Assembly (NCBI RefSeq): GCF_032380655.1
Contig: NZ_JAWDIY010000025.1
Span: forward strand, 1 to 64,000
Reading direction: 5' to 3'
Length of the DNA stretch: 64,000 nt
Origin: Diplocloster hominis
GTDB taxonomy: Bacteria; Bacillota; Clostridia; Lachnospirales; Lachnospiraceae
Within the stretch, counting starts at the first letter, position 1, and each line of letters starts with the position of its first letter. The notes beneath the pieces are model-generated. The model saw only the letters and a program-made list of their open reading frames with translations, ran no database searches and was not told the DNA's origin. This document shows positions 16,475-25,164 of the stretch, piece after piece. The position numbers were made by a program, and so were the translations under genes.

Positions 16475-17638
16475 TCATTTTCCTCTCATAAACTCATCCA
16501 TAGCAACCGCCACCCGCTTAGAATGCTCCACCGCTTCCACGATCGTCCGGTGAGTCTGCACCGAATCTCCAGATGCGAACACCCCTTCCATCGCCGGAGT
16601 AATCCGGCTGATCGGAGTCTGACTGATCGCTATGATCGTAGAATCCGCCGGTATCTGCTCACAAGCTTCTGACTCTTCCAGGACCTGCCCCGCATTATCA
16701 TATCGGACATTATGAAAAACAGGGCCTTCTCTTGTGATTTCCACAATCTTCTTTCCGAACTCGAAACGGGCTCCGTCCATTCTGGCATAGCACTGTTCGG
16801 TCTCAGTAGCGGCCGCCGCCGGTTTCAGCTCGTAGAGCGTCACTTCTCTGGCTCCGTGGCGCAGGGCGGTCCTGGCGACATCCACCGCCGCGTTGCCCGC
16901 GCCGATGATCGCTACGCGCTCCCCCAGCGCGAATACATCCGGATTGGCCAGATAGTCAATGCCATAGTGCACGTTCCCAAGGCTTTCCCCGCGAATTCCC
17001 AGTGTTTTAGGCCACCAGACTCCCGCGCCCGTATATACGGAACAGTAGCCGTCCCGGAACAGATCTTCTAAAGTGAGAGCGCCTCCGCCGATTGTGGTGT
17101 TTGGCCTGATCTGTATCCCCAGCTTAACGAGCTTCTTCTCATACCGGTCCAGCACCGTTTTCGGCAGCCGGAAATCGGGAATTCCATATCTTAAAACGCC
17201 GCCGATTTTATCTCTGGACTCAAAAATGGTCACCTCGTACCCCCATTGGGCCAGCAGGATGGCGATGGTGATCCCGGCCGGTCCGCTGCCGATCACTGCC
17301 GCCATCTTCCCGTTGGATGGTCTCTGCTGGAACTGATATTTATCCAGAATGGTATCCGCGATGTATTCTTCTATATTGCTGATCTGAATCGGATTGCCCC
17401 TGTCATTCCAGATGCAGTGCTCCTCGCACCGGGCTTCCTGGCCGCAGACCAGAGCACAGACAAACGCCAGCGGATTATTTTCCAGTACAAGACGGCCGGC
17501 TTTCGTAAGCCCATCCTCTTCTTCCAGGATGCAGCGGATCATCTCAGGGACAGGCGTATGTATCGGACAGCCTTTCATGCAGCCCGGGTTCTTGCAGTTG
17601 AGGCATCGTCTTGCTTCATCGATTACATGTACGGACAT
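16475..17638 (-). CDS. GltD-like NAD(P)H:FAD oxidoreductase
   Basis: A 387-residue small-subunit-type glutamate synthase reductase. The N-terminal Fe-S domain has Cys12, Cys15, Cys20 and Cys24 (RCLNCKNPGCMKGCP) and a second cluster CALVCGQEARCEEHC. The FAD motif GSGPAG lies near residue 117 and the NAD(P) motif GAGNAA near residue 247; GVFASGD is near the C-terminus. It is shorter than GltD (about 450-490) but near the usual size for stand-alone homologues. The likely partner is the rubredoxin-GltB-like protein at 13115-14500. Confidence 0.87.
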   Translation of the reverse strand: MSVHVIDEARRCLNCKNPGCMKGCPIHTPVPEMIRCILEEEDGLTKAGRLVLENNPLAFVCALVCGQEARCEEHCIWNDRGNPIQISNIEEYIADTILDKYQFQQRPSNGKMAAVIGSGPAGITIAILLAQWGYEVTIFESRDKIGGVLRYGIPDFRLPKTVLDRYEKKLVKLGIQIRPNTTIGGGALTLEDLFRDGYCSVYTGAGVWWPKTLGIRGESLGNVHYGIDYLANPDVFALGERVAIIGAGNAAVDVARTALRHGAREVTLYELKPAAAATETEQCYARMDGARFEFGKKIVEITREGPVFHNVRYDNAGQVLEESEACEQIPADSTIIAISQTPISRITPAMEGVFASGDSVQTHRTIVEAVEHSKRVAVAMDEFMRGK

Positions 17639-17686
17639 TGTAAGTATCTTCCCTCCGGTGTAGTGTATCGCTGCAGCTATCGAAAG

Positions 17687-18025
17687 CTACAGCGGATAGA
17701 TATTCAGTCTCTTAATCTTCCCTTCCTGATCGACTTCTGATATGTAGGCCATAACCGGTACCACGTGCTCCTGGTAAATGATAAAGTACCAGACGATATC
17801 ATTTCCCTTGTACCGTACGCTGCGGATCGTAAACGGGCCTTTATTGAGCCCAAATTTATGATGAAACATCATTTCTATAGCCATTTTCCCTTCCAGATGC
17901 AGGGTATCCATCCCAGCCTTGTTAACCGAAGAATCATGGAGAACACCGTGTTCATTGAACAGATCCGCCAGCGCTACACAGTCTCCTTTTTTCATACAAT
18001 CAATATATTGCTCTAAAATTTTCAT
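17687..18025 (-). CDS. NTF2/SnoaL-like protein
   Basis: A 112-residue protein with the NTF2-like cone fold pattern: an N-terminal helix MKILEQYIDCMKKGDCVALADLF, a GHxG-like NEHGVLHDSS turn, then four beta strands ending KIKRLNIYPL. This fold includes ketosteroid isomerases and bile acid 7-alpha-dehydratase, but also many uncharacterised proteins. It lies 15 bases downstream of an SDR that resembles 3-alpha-hydroxysteroid dehydrogenase, which makes a steroid-like substrate conceivable. Catalytic residues cannot be assigned by eye. Confidence 0.7.
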   Translation of the reverse strand: MKILEQYIDCMKKGDCVALADLFNEHGVLHDSSVNKAGMDTLHLEGKMAIEMMFHHKFGLNKGPFTIRSVRYKGNDIVWYFIIYQEHVVPVMAYISEVDQEGKIKRLNIYPL

Positions 18026-18040
18026 TCGGACCCCTCCTTC

Positions 18041-18814
18041 TTATATCTGTTCGGAACGCAGCAGCGCGTCAATTCCACCGTCCACAAAGAGAATTACTCC
18101 ATTAATTCCGCTGGCTTCCGGGGAGGCCAGGAATACGATACCGTTGGCGATCTCTTCCGCGTCCAGGAATTCCCTTCTGCCGTATCTGGTTGGAATCGGA
18201 ATCAAAAGTGCCGCATCCATCTGGGCTTCCGTCATGTTCTGAGTCAGCGGTGTAGTCGTATTCCCAGGCGCTACTGCGTTAATCCGAAGTCCGTCTACCG
18301 CCCAGGACGGAGATACCCGCCGTACCCATCGGGCCAGCGCATGTTTGGAGGAACTGTAGCAGGATGGAGTCAATGAGTCCGGAATCTCACCAATGTATTC
18401 CATCGTCCGGTCTTCATCCATTACATCCGTCAGCATATCGACCCAGTCTCTTCTCACAGTCATATTTGTGATTGAGTTGGAAGAAGTCACCACACAGCAG
18501 CCGTTCTTTTTTCTGAGGAGCGGCCGCAGGCCCTCCGCGATCTGAACACTGGCGTAAAAATTCAACGAAAAAATCGACTTTGGCGGTACCGTGGGACCTA
18601 CCCCCGCATTGCAGATTAATCCGTCAATTCCATCCGGATATTTTAGTATAACAGCTTCAATGGCATCCTGCCTGCCTCCCTTTGTAGTCAAATCCGCCAG
18701 ATAGTCGCCGCCTTTGTAGTCAATGTTGTACACCTCATGCCCCTGATCCTGTAACTTCTTCCTGGTCGCCGCACCAATTCCGGTAGTGCCTCCCGTAATT
18801 ACATAAATACCCAT
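18041..18814 (-). CDS. SDR oxidoreductase resembling 3-alpha-hydroxysteroid dehydrogenase
   Basis: A 257-residue short-chain dehydrogenase from the ATG at 18814, which has GGAAGGGAA upstream. Motifs are TGGTTGIG (7-14), NAGVG (69-73), a catalytic serine in VTSSNS (111-114) and Tyr153-x3-Lys157 in CYSSSKHA. The spacing, the long insertion before the Tyr and the C-terminus FVDGGIDALLRSEQI closely recall Comamonas 3-alpha-hydroxysteroid dehydrogenase/carbonyl reductase. Activity on bile acids or steroids is therefore plausible but not proven. It is the first gene of a unit with the NTF2-like gene. Confidence 0.83.
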   Translation of the reverse strand: MGIYVITGGTTGIGAATRKKLQDQGHEVYNIDYKGGDYLADLTTKGGRQDAIEAVILKYPDGIDGLICNAGVGPTVPPKSIFSLNFYASVQIAEGLRPLLRKKNGCCVVTSSNSITNMTVRRDWVDMLTDVMDEDRTMEYIGEIPDSLTPSCYSSSKHALARWVRRVSPSWAVDGLRINAVAPGNTTTPLTQNMTEAQMDAALLIPIPTRYGRREFLDAEEIANGIVFLASPEASGINGVILFVDGGIDALLRSEQI

Positions 18815-18852
18815 ACGTTCCCTTCCTTTCTGATCTCCCATCACCTGAAAAG

Positions 18853-18980
18853 ATTGTTAAAAATTTAATAATAGGAATTATTACTGTTTTAACAATATAA
18901 TGCTATCATGGATGGTAAATACTGTCAATTTAATTAAAATCTTAACATTATGATTAAAACTTTAACATTATAATTAAATC
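18853..18980 (-). promoter_or_regulatory. Inverted and direct repeats upstream of the SDR operon
   Basis: ATTGTTAAAA (18853-18862) is repeated inverted as TTTTAACAAT (18887-18896). Further out, a 20-bp unit ATTAAAAYYTTAACATTATR begins at 18933 and 18953, with a partial third at 18973. All share a TTAAC core. This is a candidate operator cluster for an unlinked regulator. Confidence 0.6.
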
Positions 18981-19069
18981 TTTCACAAACCAGAAAGGGA
19001 ACGCCAGGAATCCAATGCCCTGCCTGCGCTTTGTACAGTCGGGCGCAGGTAATACATATGCCCATACGA

Positions 19070-20956
19070 TTACGCGGCTCCGGCCATTCGGGCAATGGCA
19101 GCGAACAGGAAACAAAACAGCATTCCAAATACCGTGGGAATCAGAAAAGCGGCGGCCGTCCATTTCAGGCTGCCGGTCTCCTTGTGTATCGTCAGGCAGG
19201 CTGTTGAACAGGGCCAATGCATCAGACAGAACAGCATCGTACATACGGCAGTCACCCAGGTCCAGCCGTTCTGTACCAGTAATCTTCTCAGTTCTCCCAG
19301 ATCATTTAATTCCAGAAGGCTGCCGGTCGCCATATAGGACATAATTATAATCGGAACAACGATTTCATTGGCCGGGAACCCCAGGATAAAAGCCAGAAGG
19401 ATCACCCCGTCCAGACCCAGAAGCCGGGCAAAAGGGTCCAGAAATCCGGATGTGCAAGCCAGCAGGCTTCTCCCATCCACCTGAACATTTGCCATAATCC
19501 AGATAACCAGCCCGGCAGGCGCAGCTACCAGCACCGCTCTCCCCAGTACGAATAAGGTCCTGTCGAAGATCGATCTCACGATCACTTTACCGATCTGCGG
19601 TTTCCGGTAAGGCGGAAGTTCCAGTGCAAAGGAAGAGGGTACTCCTTTTAAAACCGTCCTGGACAGCAGGGAAGATACCAAAAATGTCATCAGGACTCCA
19701 AACAGGATCACCAAAGTCAGCAGGATGGCGGAGGCCGCTGAAGTCATAGCGCCGGACCAGGTTCCGATCAAAAACATGCTGATGATAGCGATCAGCGTGG
19801 GAAATCTGCCGTTACAGGGAACAAAATTATTGGTCAGGATGGCGATCAGGCGTTCCCTGGGAGAATCGATAATACGGCATCCTGTTATACCGGCCGCATT
19901 ACAGCCGAATCCCATACACATGGTAAGCGCCTGTTTTCCGCAGGCGCAGGCCCTGTGAAAGCAATGATCCAGATTAAAAGCCACTCTGGGAAGGTATCCG
20001 AAATCCTCCAGCAGCGTAAACAGCGGAAAAAAGATCGCCATGGGAGGCAGCATGACCGAGACCACCCAGGCCAGAACCCGGTACACGCCAAAGATCAGCG
20101 GTTCATACAGCCACGCCGGCATATGGACCCATACACAAAATGCCAGCAGCTGATCCTGTATCCGGAACAAAAGATCCGCCAGCAGGCCGGAAGGAACATT
20201 GGCCCCCACGATGGTGATCCAGAACACGGCGCATAGAAGTAACAGCATAATCGGTATTCCGGTCAGCCGGCTGGTTAGAATTTTATCGAGCCTGCGTTCC
20301 CGCTCCCTGTATTTTACATTTTCGATCAATACCACATCCCGGCACAGCTGTTCCGCTGTCTGTACCAAATGTGTCATCTCCTCCTCCGCGTCATTCTGAA
20401 GCAGGTCTTCCCGATTGATTTTCGGACGGAACGGGTCGTGCCCGGTCAGATATTCCGGCAGTGTCTGCACACTCTTAAGCAGTTCGGTCAGTCCCTCTTT
20501 GCTTCTGGCGCTGGTTCCTACCACAGGAACGCCCAGCCTTTGTTCCAGCAGCCGTAAGTTCAGTCTGATCTTTTTCTTTCTGGCCTCATCCAGCAGATTC
20601 ACGCAGACTACGACTTTTTCAGTAAAGGAAAGTGTCTGCAATACCAGAATCAGATTCCGCTCCAGACAGGTGGCATCGCAGACCACGATCACCGCCTCCG
20701 CCTCGCCGGAGCAGATGTATTCCCCGGCCAGCTCTTCCTCCGCCGAATGGGGTGACAAAGAATAAGTACCGGGCAGATCCACGATTCTGTATGTTTCCCC
20801 TTCATATGTACAGTGGCCATAAGCCACCGCCACCGTTTTCCCCGGCCAGTTTCCGGTATGCTGGTTCATACCGGTCAGTGCGTTGAATACCGTACTTTTT
20901 CCTACATTGGGATTTCCTGCCAAAGCGATATTTCGTTCTTCCTTTTTCTCTTCCAT
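19070..20956 (-). CDS. feoB: Ferrous iron transport protein FeoB
   Basis: A 628-residue FeoB. The cytoplasmic G domain has GNPNVGKST (14-22), DLPGTYSL (60-67) and a G4-like NLLDE. A helical spacer follows, then the membrane domain with the two Gate motifs (LPPMAIFFPLFTLLEDFGYLP, and the second region near LGFPANEIVVPI). Cysteines in CMGFGCNAAGITGCR are typical of the transport core. Start at 20956 lies 3 bases after feoA. It imports Fe2+ across the cytoplasmic membrane. Divergent from an MntR/DtxR-type regulator. Confidence 0.95.
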   Translation of the reverse strand: MEEKKEERNIALAGNPNVGKSTVFNALTGMNQHTGNWPGKTVAVAYGHCTYEGETYRIVDLPGTYSLSPHSAEEELAGEYICSGEAEAVIVVCDATCLERNLILVLQTLSFTEKVVVCVNLLDEARKKKIRLNLRLLEQRLGVPVVGTSARSKEGLTELLKSVQTLPEYLTGHDPFRPKINREDLLQNDAEEEMTHLVQTAEQLCRDVVLIENVKYRERERRLDKILTSRLTGIPIMLLLLCAVFWITIVGANVPSGLLADLLFRIQDQLLAFCVWVHMPAWLYEPLIFGVYRVLAWVVSVMLPPMAIFFPLFTLLEDFGYLPRVAFNLDHCFHRACACGKQALTMCMGFGCNAAGITGCRIIDSPRERLIAILTNNFVPCNGRFPTLIAIISMFLIGTWSGAMTSAASAILLTLVILFGVLMTFLVSSLLSRTVLKGVPSSFALELPPYRKPQIGKVIVRSIFDRTLFVLGRAVLVAAPAGLVIWIMANVQVDGRSLLACTSGFLDPFARLLGLDGVILLAFILGFPANEIVVPIIIMSYMATGSLLELNDLGELRRLLVQNGWTWVTAVCTMLFCLMHWPCSTACLTIHKETGSLKWTAAAFLIPTVFGMLFCFLFAAIARMAGAA

Positions 20957-20959
20957 AGG

Positions 20960-21205
20960 CTACTCCTTTGCGCATTCCCAGACCAGAATACCGGAGGAAT
21001 CCTCCGTTCGCAGCGCAATCACGGCTCCCCGGATCTCATAGGCTGCCGGGTCCCCGCTGGGGCTTTTCTGTCTGCATAATATTTTCGTACCGGCGACCAC
21101 ACCCAGGTCAAACAGCCTGCGGCGCATTGCTCCCTTATTGATAATTCCGGCAACTATGGCCGACTGTCCCTCTTTCAGGTCACACAATGATTTTCCTCTT
21201 GCCAT
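20960..21205 (-). CDS. feoA: FeoA-like protein
   Basis: About 81 residues from the ATG at 21205, preceded by AGGAG at spacing 8. A FeoA SH3-like fold is visible: L..L..GQSAIVAGI, the RRRLFDLGVVAGTKILC segment, DPAAYEIRGAVIALR and a C-terminal I.V. FeoA proteins assist FeoB. First gene of the feoAB operon. Confidence 0.92.
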   Translation of the reverse strand: MARGKSLCDLKEGQSAIVAGIINKGAMRRRLFDLGVVAGTKILCRQKSPSGDPAAYEIRGAVIALRTEDSSGILVWECAKE

Positions 21206-21251
21206 ACGACCAACTCCTGTTAACATTCACATTTCCCTTTTTCTAAAATTT

Positions 21252-21265
21252 AGTTCAGGGAAACT
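21252..21265 (-). promoter_or_regulatory. Possible metalloregulator operator upstream of feoA
   Basis: AGTTCAGGGAAACT has AGTT/AACT arms with partial inner symmetry and lies within the longer pattern TTTAGTT-N5-AAACTTT. It is 47 bases upstream of feoA, in the interval shared with the MntR/DtxR gene. The symmetry is weak. Confidence 0.3.
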
Positions 21266-21495
21266 TTGTTTCTTGCTATATGATATTCAGCCCCCTTTCA
21301 AGTGTTACAGCGATCAGGCCGGTTTTTTCCTGATTTTTCATGTACACTTTTGGGAATGTGCCGCATGTCCTCTCTTTTAGCCTTATCATACAGCACTGAA
21401 AAGTCCTTGCCGGCTTCCGGGGCATATCCTGTCATGCAGGTACATAAACTTAAAAAGGAAAATCCAATATCACATACAGAACAGGAAGTGAACCC

Positions 21496-21915
21496 ATGCA
21501 GGATGACCAATTTTATACCAGCAAAGGCTATGAGACTAGAAACCCGGGTGAACTGTCTCCGGCTATGGAAGACTATCTGGAAATGATCTGCCGTCATATT
21601 CAGGAAGGGAACATTATGCGCATTAACGTGCTGGCCTCCCTGCTGCACGTCACTCCTCCTTCCGCCTCAAAAATGGTCAACAAACTCAAAGACATGGGCT
21701 ACGTGTCCTTTCAGCCCTACGGCTATATCCAGTTAACGGAAAAAGGCGTCCGAAAAGGCCGGTTCCTCCTTGAACGCCATAATATCCTTCACCAGCTGTT
21801 CTGCCTGATCAACCACTCCGATAATGAATTGGAAACCGTGGAATTGATCGAGCATTATATTAATGAGGCTACTATCTATAATATCCGTGCATTTTTAGAT
21901 TCCCTTCCCGGATGA
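21496..21915 (+). CDS. MntR/DtxR-family metal-dependent regulator
   Basis: A 139-residue regulator. The N-terminal winged helix includes SPAMEDYLEMICRHIQEGNIM and NVLASLLHVTPPSASKMVNKLKDMGYV. The C-terminal dimerisation and metal-binding helices include ERHNILHQLFCLI and ETVELIEHYI. It lacks the SH3 domain, as in MntR-size proteins. It is divergent from feoAB and probably represses them when Fe2+ or Mn2+ is plentiful. AGGAAGTG lies before the ATG. Confidence 0.87.
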   Translation: MQDDQFYTSKGYETRNPGELSPAMEDYLEMICRHIQEGNIMRINVLASLLHVTPPSASKMVNKLKDMGYVSFQPYGYIQLTEKGVRKGRFLLERHNILHQLFCLINHSDNELETVELIEHYINEATIYNIRAFLDSLPG

Positions 21916-21987
21916 GGTGCCAATTTCCCTTCATTTCTTACCTAATACGCCCCTCCATAAAAGACTTCATAAAACTGTATATCCCTC

Positions 21988-22028
21988 TTGACAGTTTCTT
22001 CCCGGGGGAGTATCATGAACAGTGTTCA
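21988..22028 (+). promoter_or_regulatory. Consensus promoter with overlapping operator for the TetR gene
   Basis: TTGACA (21988-21993), a 17-base spacer and TATCAT (22011-22016) are followed by the perfect palindrome TGAACAGTGTTCA (22016-22028), which overlaps the -10 and the start site. A closely similar palindrome lies upstream of the next gene (22706-22718). This is a strong case for autorepression. Confidence 0.75.
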
Positions 22029-22055
22029 AGTTGAAGTTGAGGAGATGAATGCCGT

Positions 22056-22619
22056 ATGAACAAAAATGTAACTTCCAAAGAACATATCCTGTCCGTTACA
22101 CAGGAAATAGCGAAGAGCGAGGGGCTTGCGAACATCAGTATCCGCAAGGTAGCCGAGCGGTGCAATATAGCCATTGGTTCCATCTATAACTACTATCCCA
22201 CCAAATCGGCCCTGATCATAGCTGTCATCGAAAACTTCTGGTGCGGTCTGTTTCACCGGGATATCTGTACCTGGTCCGATAAAATACGGTTTACGGAAAG
22301 CTTCGAAGATATCTATCACAAATTTTATACATATCTCCAGGAGTTCCGTCAAAATTTTCTGCAGCAGATCGCCTCTCTCTCGGTCGCGGAGAAAGAAGCC
22401 GGCCGAAAAGCCGAGGCCGAAACCTTCCAGCACATTCAAAAAGGCTTCCTGGCTCTGCTGGAACGGGATTCACAGATCCGGGAAGACATCTGGGATGAAA
22501 CTTTCACAAAGGAGAAATTCTCCCTCTTCCTGTTTGCCAACATGATGTGTATGCTGCGGAACGACCAGACGGAATGCTCCTTTTTTATTGAACTGCTGAA
22601 CCGGCTGCTTTATGACTGA
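22056..22619 (+). CDS. TetR-family transcriptional regulator
   Basis: A 187-residue repressor. The N-terminal helix-turn-helix reads SKEHILSVTQEIAKSEGLAN then ISIRKVAERCNIAIGSIYNYYPTKS, clearly TetR. The C-terminal ligand domain (from about residue 60) matches no family I can name. The operator-like palindrome at its promoter recurs upstream of the membrane protein that follows, so the likely regulon is this pair. The ligand is unknown. Confidence 0.88.
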   Translation: MNKNVTSKEHILSVTQEIAKSEGLANISIRKVAERCNIAIGSIYNYYPTKSALIIAVIENFWCGLFHRDICTWSDKIRFTESFEDIYHKFYTYLQEFRQNFLQQIASLSVAEKEAGRKAEAETFQHIQKGFLALLERDSQIREDIWDETFTKEKFSLFLFANMMCMLRNDQTECSFFIELLNRLLYD

Positions 22620-22705
22620 TCCTATACAGCCCAAGCGTTAACAGAAATGTTTTAGGATAGGAGCCTCACGCCTGAAAGCAGAAGTTTTATTTTTGGGTTT
22701 TAAAT

Positions 22706-22718
22706 TGAACTTTGTTCA
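22706..22718 (+). promoter_or_regulatory. Second TetR operator-like palindrome
   Basis: TGAACTTTGTTCA matches the autoregulatory palindrome TGAACAGTGTTCA at 11 of 13 positions. It lies about 100 bases upstream of the 7-helix membrane protein gene. It is likely bound by the TetR protein encoded just upstream. Confidence 0.65.
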
Positions 22719-22816
22719 CATTGGCAGGTTTTTTCATAGCCAAACTATCATTTACCACTCAACTCATCACTTTATAAACAATGATCCTGGCAAAGCCAAA
22801 AGAAAGGATGTCAACT

Positions 22817-23479
22817 ATGCAGGCTATTATGGAAACTTTATTCGATATCGTATATTTAACCACCGTCATCACTCTGGGAATCCTGATGATCCGGCGTGCC
22901 GGTTCCAACACCCAAACCAAACTGTTCGGTATCATGGCCGTGGTACTGGGATGCGGCGACGCCTTCCATCTGATTCCCCGGGCCTACGCGCTCTGCACCG
23001 ATGGTCTGGCCGCCCATGCTGCCGCCCTGGGCATCGGAAAACTCATCACCTCCATCACCATGACCATCTTCTACGTCCTCCTCTATCACGTCTGGAGGAA
23101 ACGCTACGAGATCACCGGACGCACCGCGCTGACCTCAGTCATCTACATTCTGGCCGCCCTCCGCGTCCTCCTGTGTTTGTTCCCGCAGAATGGCTGGCTT
23201 GAAGCCGCTCCTCCCCTCTCCTGGGGTATCTGGCGGAACATCCCCTTCGCACTGATCGGCCTTATTATCATCGTTCTTTTTTACCAGGAAGCCCGCAGGC
23301 ACCAGGACAAAGAATTCCGTTTCATGTGGCTGGCTATCACCATCAGCTTTTTGATGTATATTCCTGTGGTACTGTTCGCCGATACCATCCCGCCCGTTGG
23401 AGCCCTCATGATTCCCAAGACGATCGCCTATGTCTGGGTGGTTTGGATGGGATTTCAGGCTTCCCGGTCCCAAAAATAA
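22817..23479 (+). CDS. Unrecognised seven-helix membrane protein under TetR control
   Basis: About 220 residues from the ATG at 22817, which follows GAAAGGATG. Seven hydrophobic segments are visible, with conserved-looking polar residues in GCGDAFHLIPR (second helix end) and HVWRKRYE. I recognise no family. The probable TetR operator upstream suggests a role in response to the regulator's ligand, perhaps membrane stress or lipid change. That is inference from context. Confidence 0.7.
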   Translation: MQAIMETLFDIVYLTTVITLGILMIRRAGSNTQTKLFGIMAVVLGCGDAFHLIPRAYALCTDGLAAHAAALGIGKLITSITMTIFYVLLYHVWRKRYEITGRTALTSVIYILAALRVLLCLFPQNGWLEAAPPLSWGIWRNIPFALIGLIIIVLFYQEARRHQDKEFRFMWLAITISFLMYIPVVLFADTIPPVGALMIPKTIAYVWVVWMGFQASRSQK

Positions 23480-23574
23480 TTCTCCATTGTCCAGCTTTTA
23501 GTTGTAAAAGCCCACAAGATTTTTTATAATACTCTGTAAGATGTTAATTTAACAACAGGATAAAGGAGTATTAT

Positions 23575-25161
23575 ATGGACAAGAGAAATTTATTGAGAAG
23601 CAGATATTTTCTGTATGCAACCGAATTTTTCGCCGGTATGTCGGTTATGGCGATTGAGTTGGGTGCCAGCCGCCTGCTGGCACCCTATTTCAGTTCCTCG
23701 CAGATCGTCTGGACCGTGATCATCGGTACGATTATGATTGCCATGGCCCTGGGGAATATCTGGGGAGGCCGGATGGCGGATAAGAATCCGGACCCGGGAC
23801 GGCTGTTCGGACGGCTGTTAATTGCCGCGATCTGGATCGCCGCGATCCCTTTTGCCGGTAAATATGTGATCGCCGGAATTTCCCTGGCAGTAGCCATGGT
23901 GGTGGAAAAGAACTTCCTGGTCTGGGCTTCCCTGATCTGCTGTCTGGTGATCTTTGTGTTTCCGCTGATGCTTCTGGGAACCGTCACCCCGTCTCTGGTA
24001 AAATACACCATGGAGGATCTGGATAATAACGGCGTGATTGTTGGAAAATTAGGCGCTTTAAATACGATCGGGAGTATCATCGGTACCTTCTTGCCTACCT
24101 TTGTGACCATACCCGCCGTGGGAACCGCCGCCACTTTCATTATATTTTCATCTGTTCTGGCGCTGCTGGGCATCCTTTATTTCCTCACAGTGAAAAAGAA
24201 GCTGGTCAAATGCGTGGTCAGTGTCCTGCTGATCGGGATCTTCAGCCTCTCTTCCATACACTACAGCTTCGCATTCTGGGAGAAGGACTTAAGCTACGAA
24301 GGGGAATCGATCTATAACTATCTCCAGGTGAAGGAGGATGACTCCAGTATCATCCTTTCCACCAATGTTCTGGCCGGTGTACAGTCCATCAAGATGAAGA
24401 ATGCGGATCTGACCGGCATGTATTATGATTATGCCATGGCCGCCCCCTATATGGCCGGAACCGGAAACCAGCCGGGTGCGGATATCCTGATTCTGGGGCT
24501 TGGAACCGGCACGTATGCTTCCATGTGTACCCAATACCTGCCTGATGTAAATATTGAAGGTGTGGAGATCGATGAGAAAATTGTCAAACTGGCGGATACT
24601 TATTTTGATCTGCCCGAAAGCGTCGATGTCAGCGTTACCGATGGCCGGGCTTATCTGTCCACAGACAAAAAATATGATGTCATTATGGTAGACGCCTATC
24701 AGGATATTACGATTCCGTTTCAGATGTCTACCGTGGAGTTCTTTACCATGGTGAAGGAGCATTTGAATGAGCAGGGTGTGATGGTGGTAAATATGAATAT
24801 GCACTCCTCGAAGGAGGGTTCCATCAACGAATATCTCTGTGATACCATCGCCTCGGTATTTCCCCAGGTATACACGGCCGTTCTGGAGCGGGGCACCAAT
24901 ATCGAACTTTTCGCATCTATGAATCCGGATATGCTGGCCGCCTTTGATCAGGGCCGGGCTTCTATCTCCGATCCGGATCTCGCCGCTATGATGGACCAGG
25001 TGAGCGGCAGACTTACACCGGTAAAGGGCGGGAACCGGATCCTGACCGATGACAAGGCTCCCGTGGAGCTTCTGGGTATGAAGGTGATCGATGAGCTGAT
25101 CGCCGATGAGCTTCAATATTATAAGGAAATTATCAAATCCGGAGACTGGGAGGCGCTTTAA
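23575..25161 (+). CDS. Membrane-anchored spermidine-synthase-like protein
   Basis: A 528-residue fusion of an N-terminal block of about 7-8 membrane helices (residues 12-240, with FFAGMSVMAIELGASRLLAPYF) to a C-terminal Rossmann methyltransferase-like domain. The latter shows ILGLGTGTYASMC, EGVEIDEKIVKLADTYF, TDGRAYL and VDAYQD, as in polyamine aminopropyltransferases. Membrane-fused forms are common in bacteria; whether they make polyamines is uncertain. AAAGGAG precedes the ATG. The next gene begins four bases after the stop. Confidence 0.83.
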   Translation: MDKRNLLRSRYFLYATEFFAGMSVMAIELGASRLLAPYFSSSQIVWTVIIGTIMIAMALGNIWGGRMADKNPDPGRLFGRLLIAAIWIAAIPFAGKYVIAGISLAVAMVVEKNFLVWASLICCLVIFVFPLMLLGTVTPSLVKYTMEDLDNNGVIVGKLGALNTIGSIIGTFLPTFVTIPAVGTAATFIIFSSVLALLGILYFLTVKKKLVKCVVSVLLIGIFSLSSIHYSFAFWEKDLSYEGESIYNYLQVKEDDSSIILSTNVLAGVQSIKMKNADLTGMYYDYAMAAPYMAGTGNQPGADILILGLGTGTYASMCTQYLPDVNIEGVEIDEKIVKLADTYFDLPESVDVSVTDGRAYLSTDKKYDVIMVDAYQDITIPFQMSTVEFFTMVKEHLNEQGVMVVNMNMHSSKEGSINEYLCDTIASVFPQVYTAVLERGTNIELFASMNPDMLAAFDQGRASISDPDLAAMMDQVSGRLTPVKGGNRILTDDKAPVELLGMKVIDELIADELQYYKEIIKSGDWEAL

Positions 25162-25164
25162 ACC

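Noticed and set aside
24289..25116. A 275-codon open frame on the minus strand
   Set aside because: It is antisense to the spermidine-synthase-like gene, has histidine/isoleucine-rich low-complexity content and no ribosome site.
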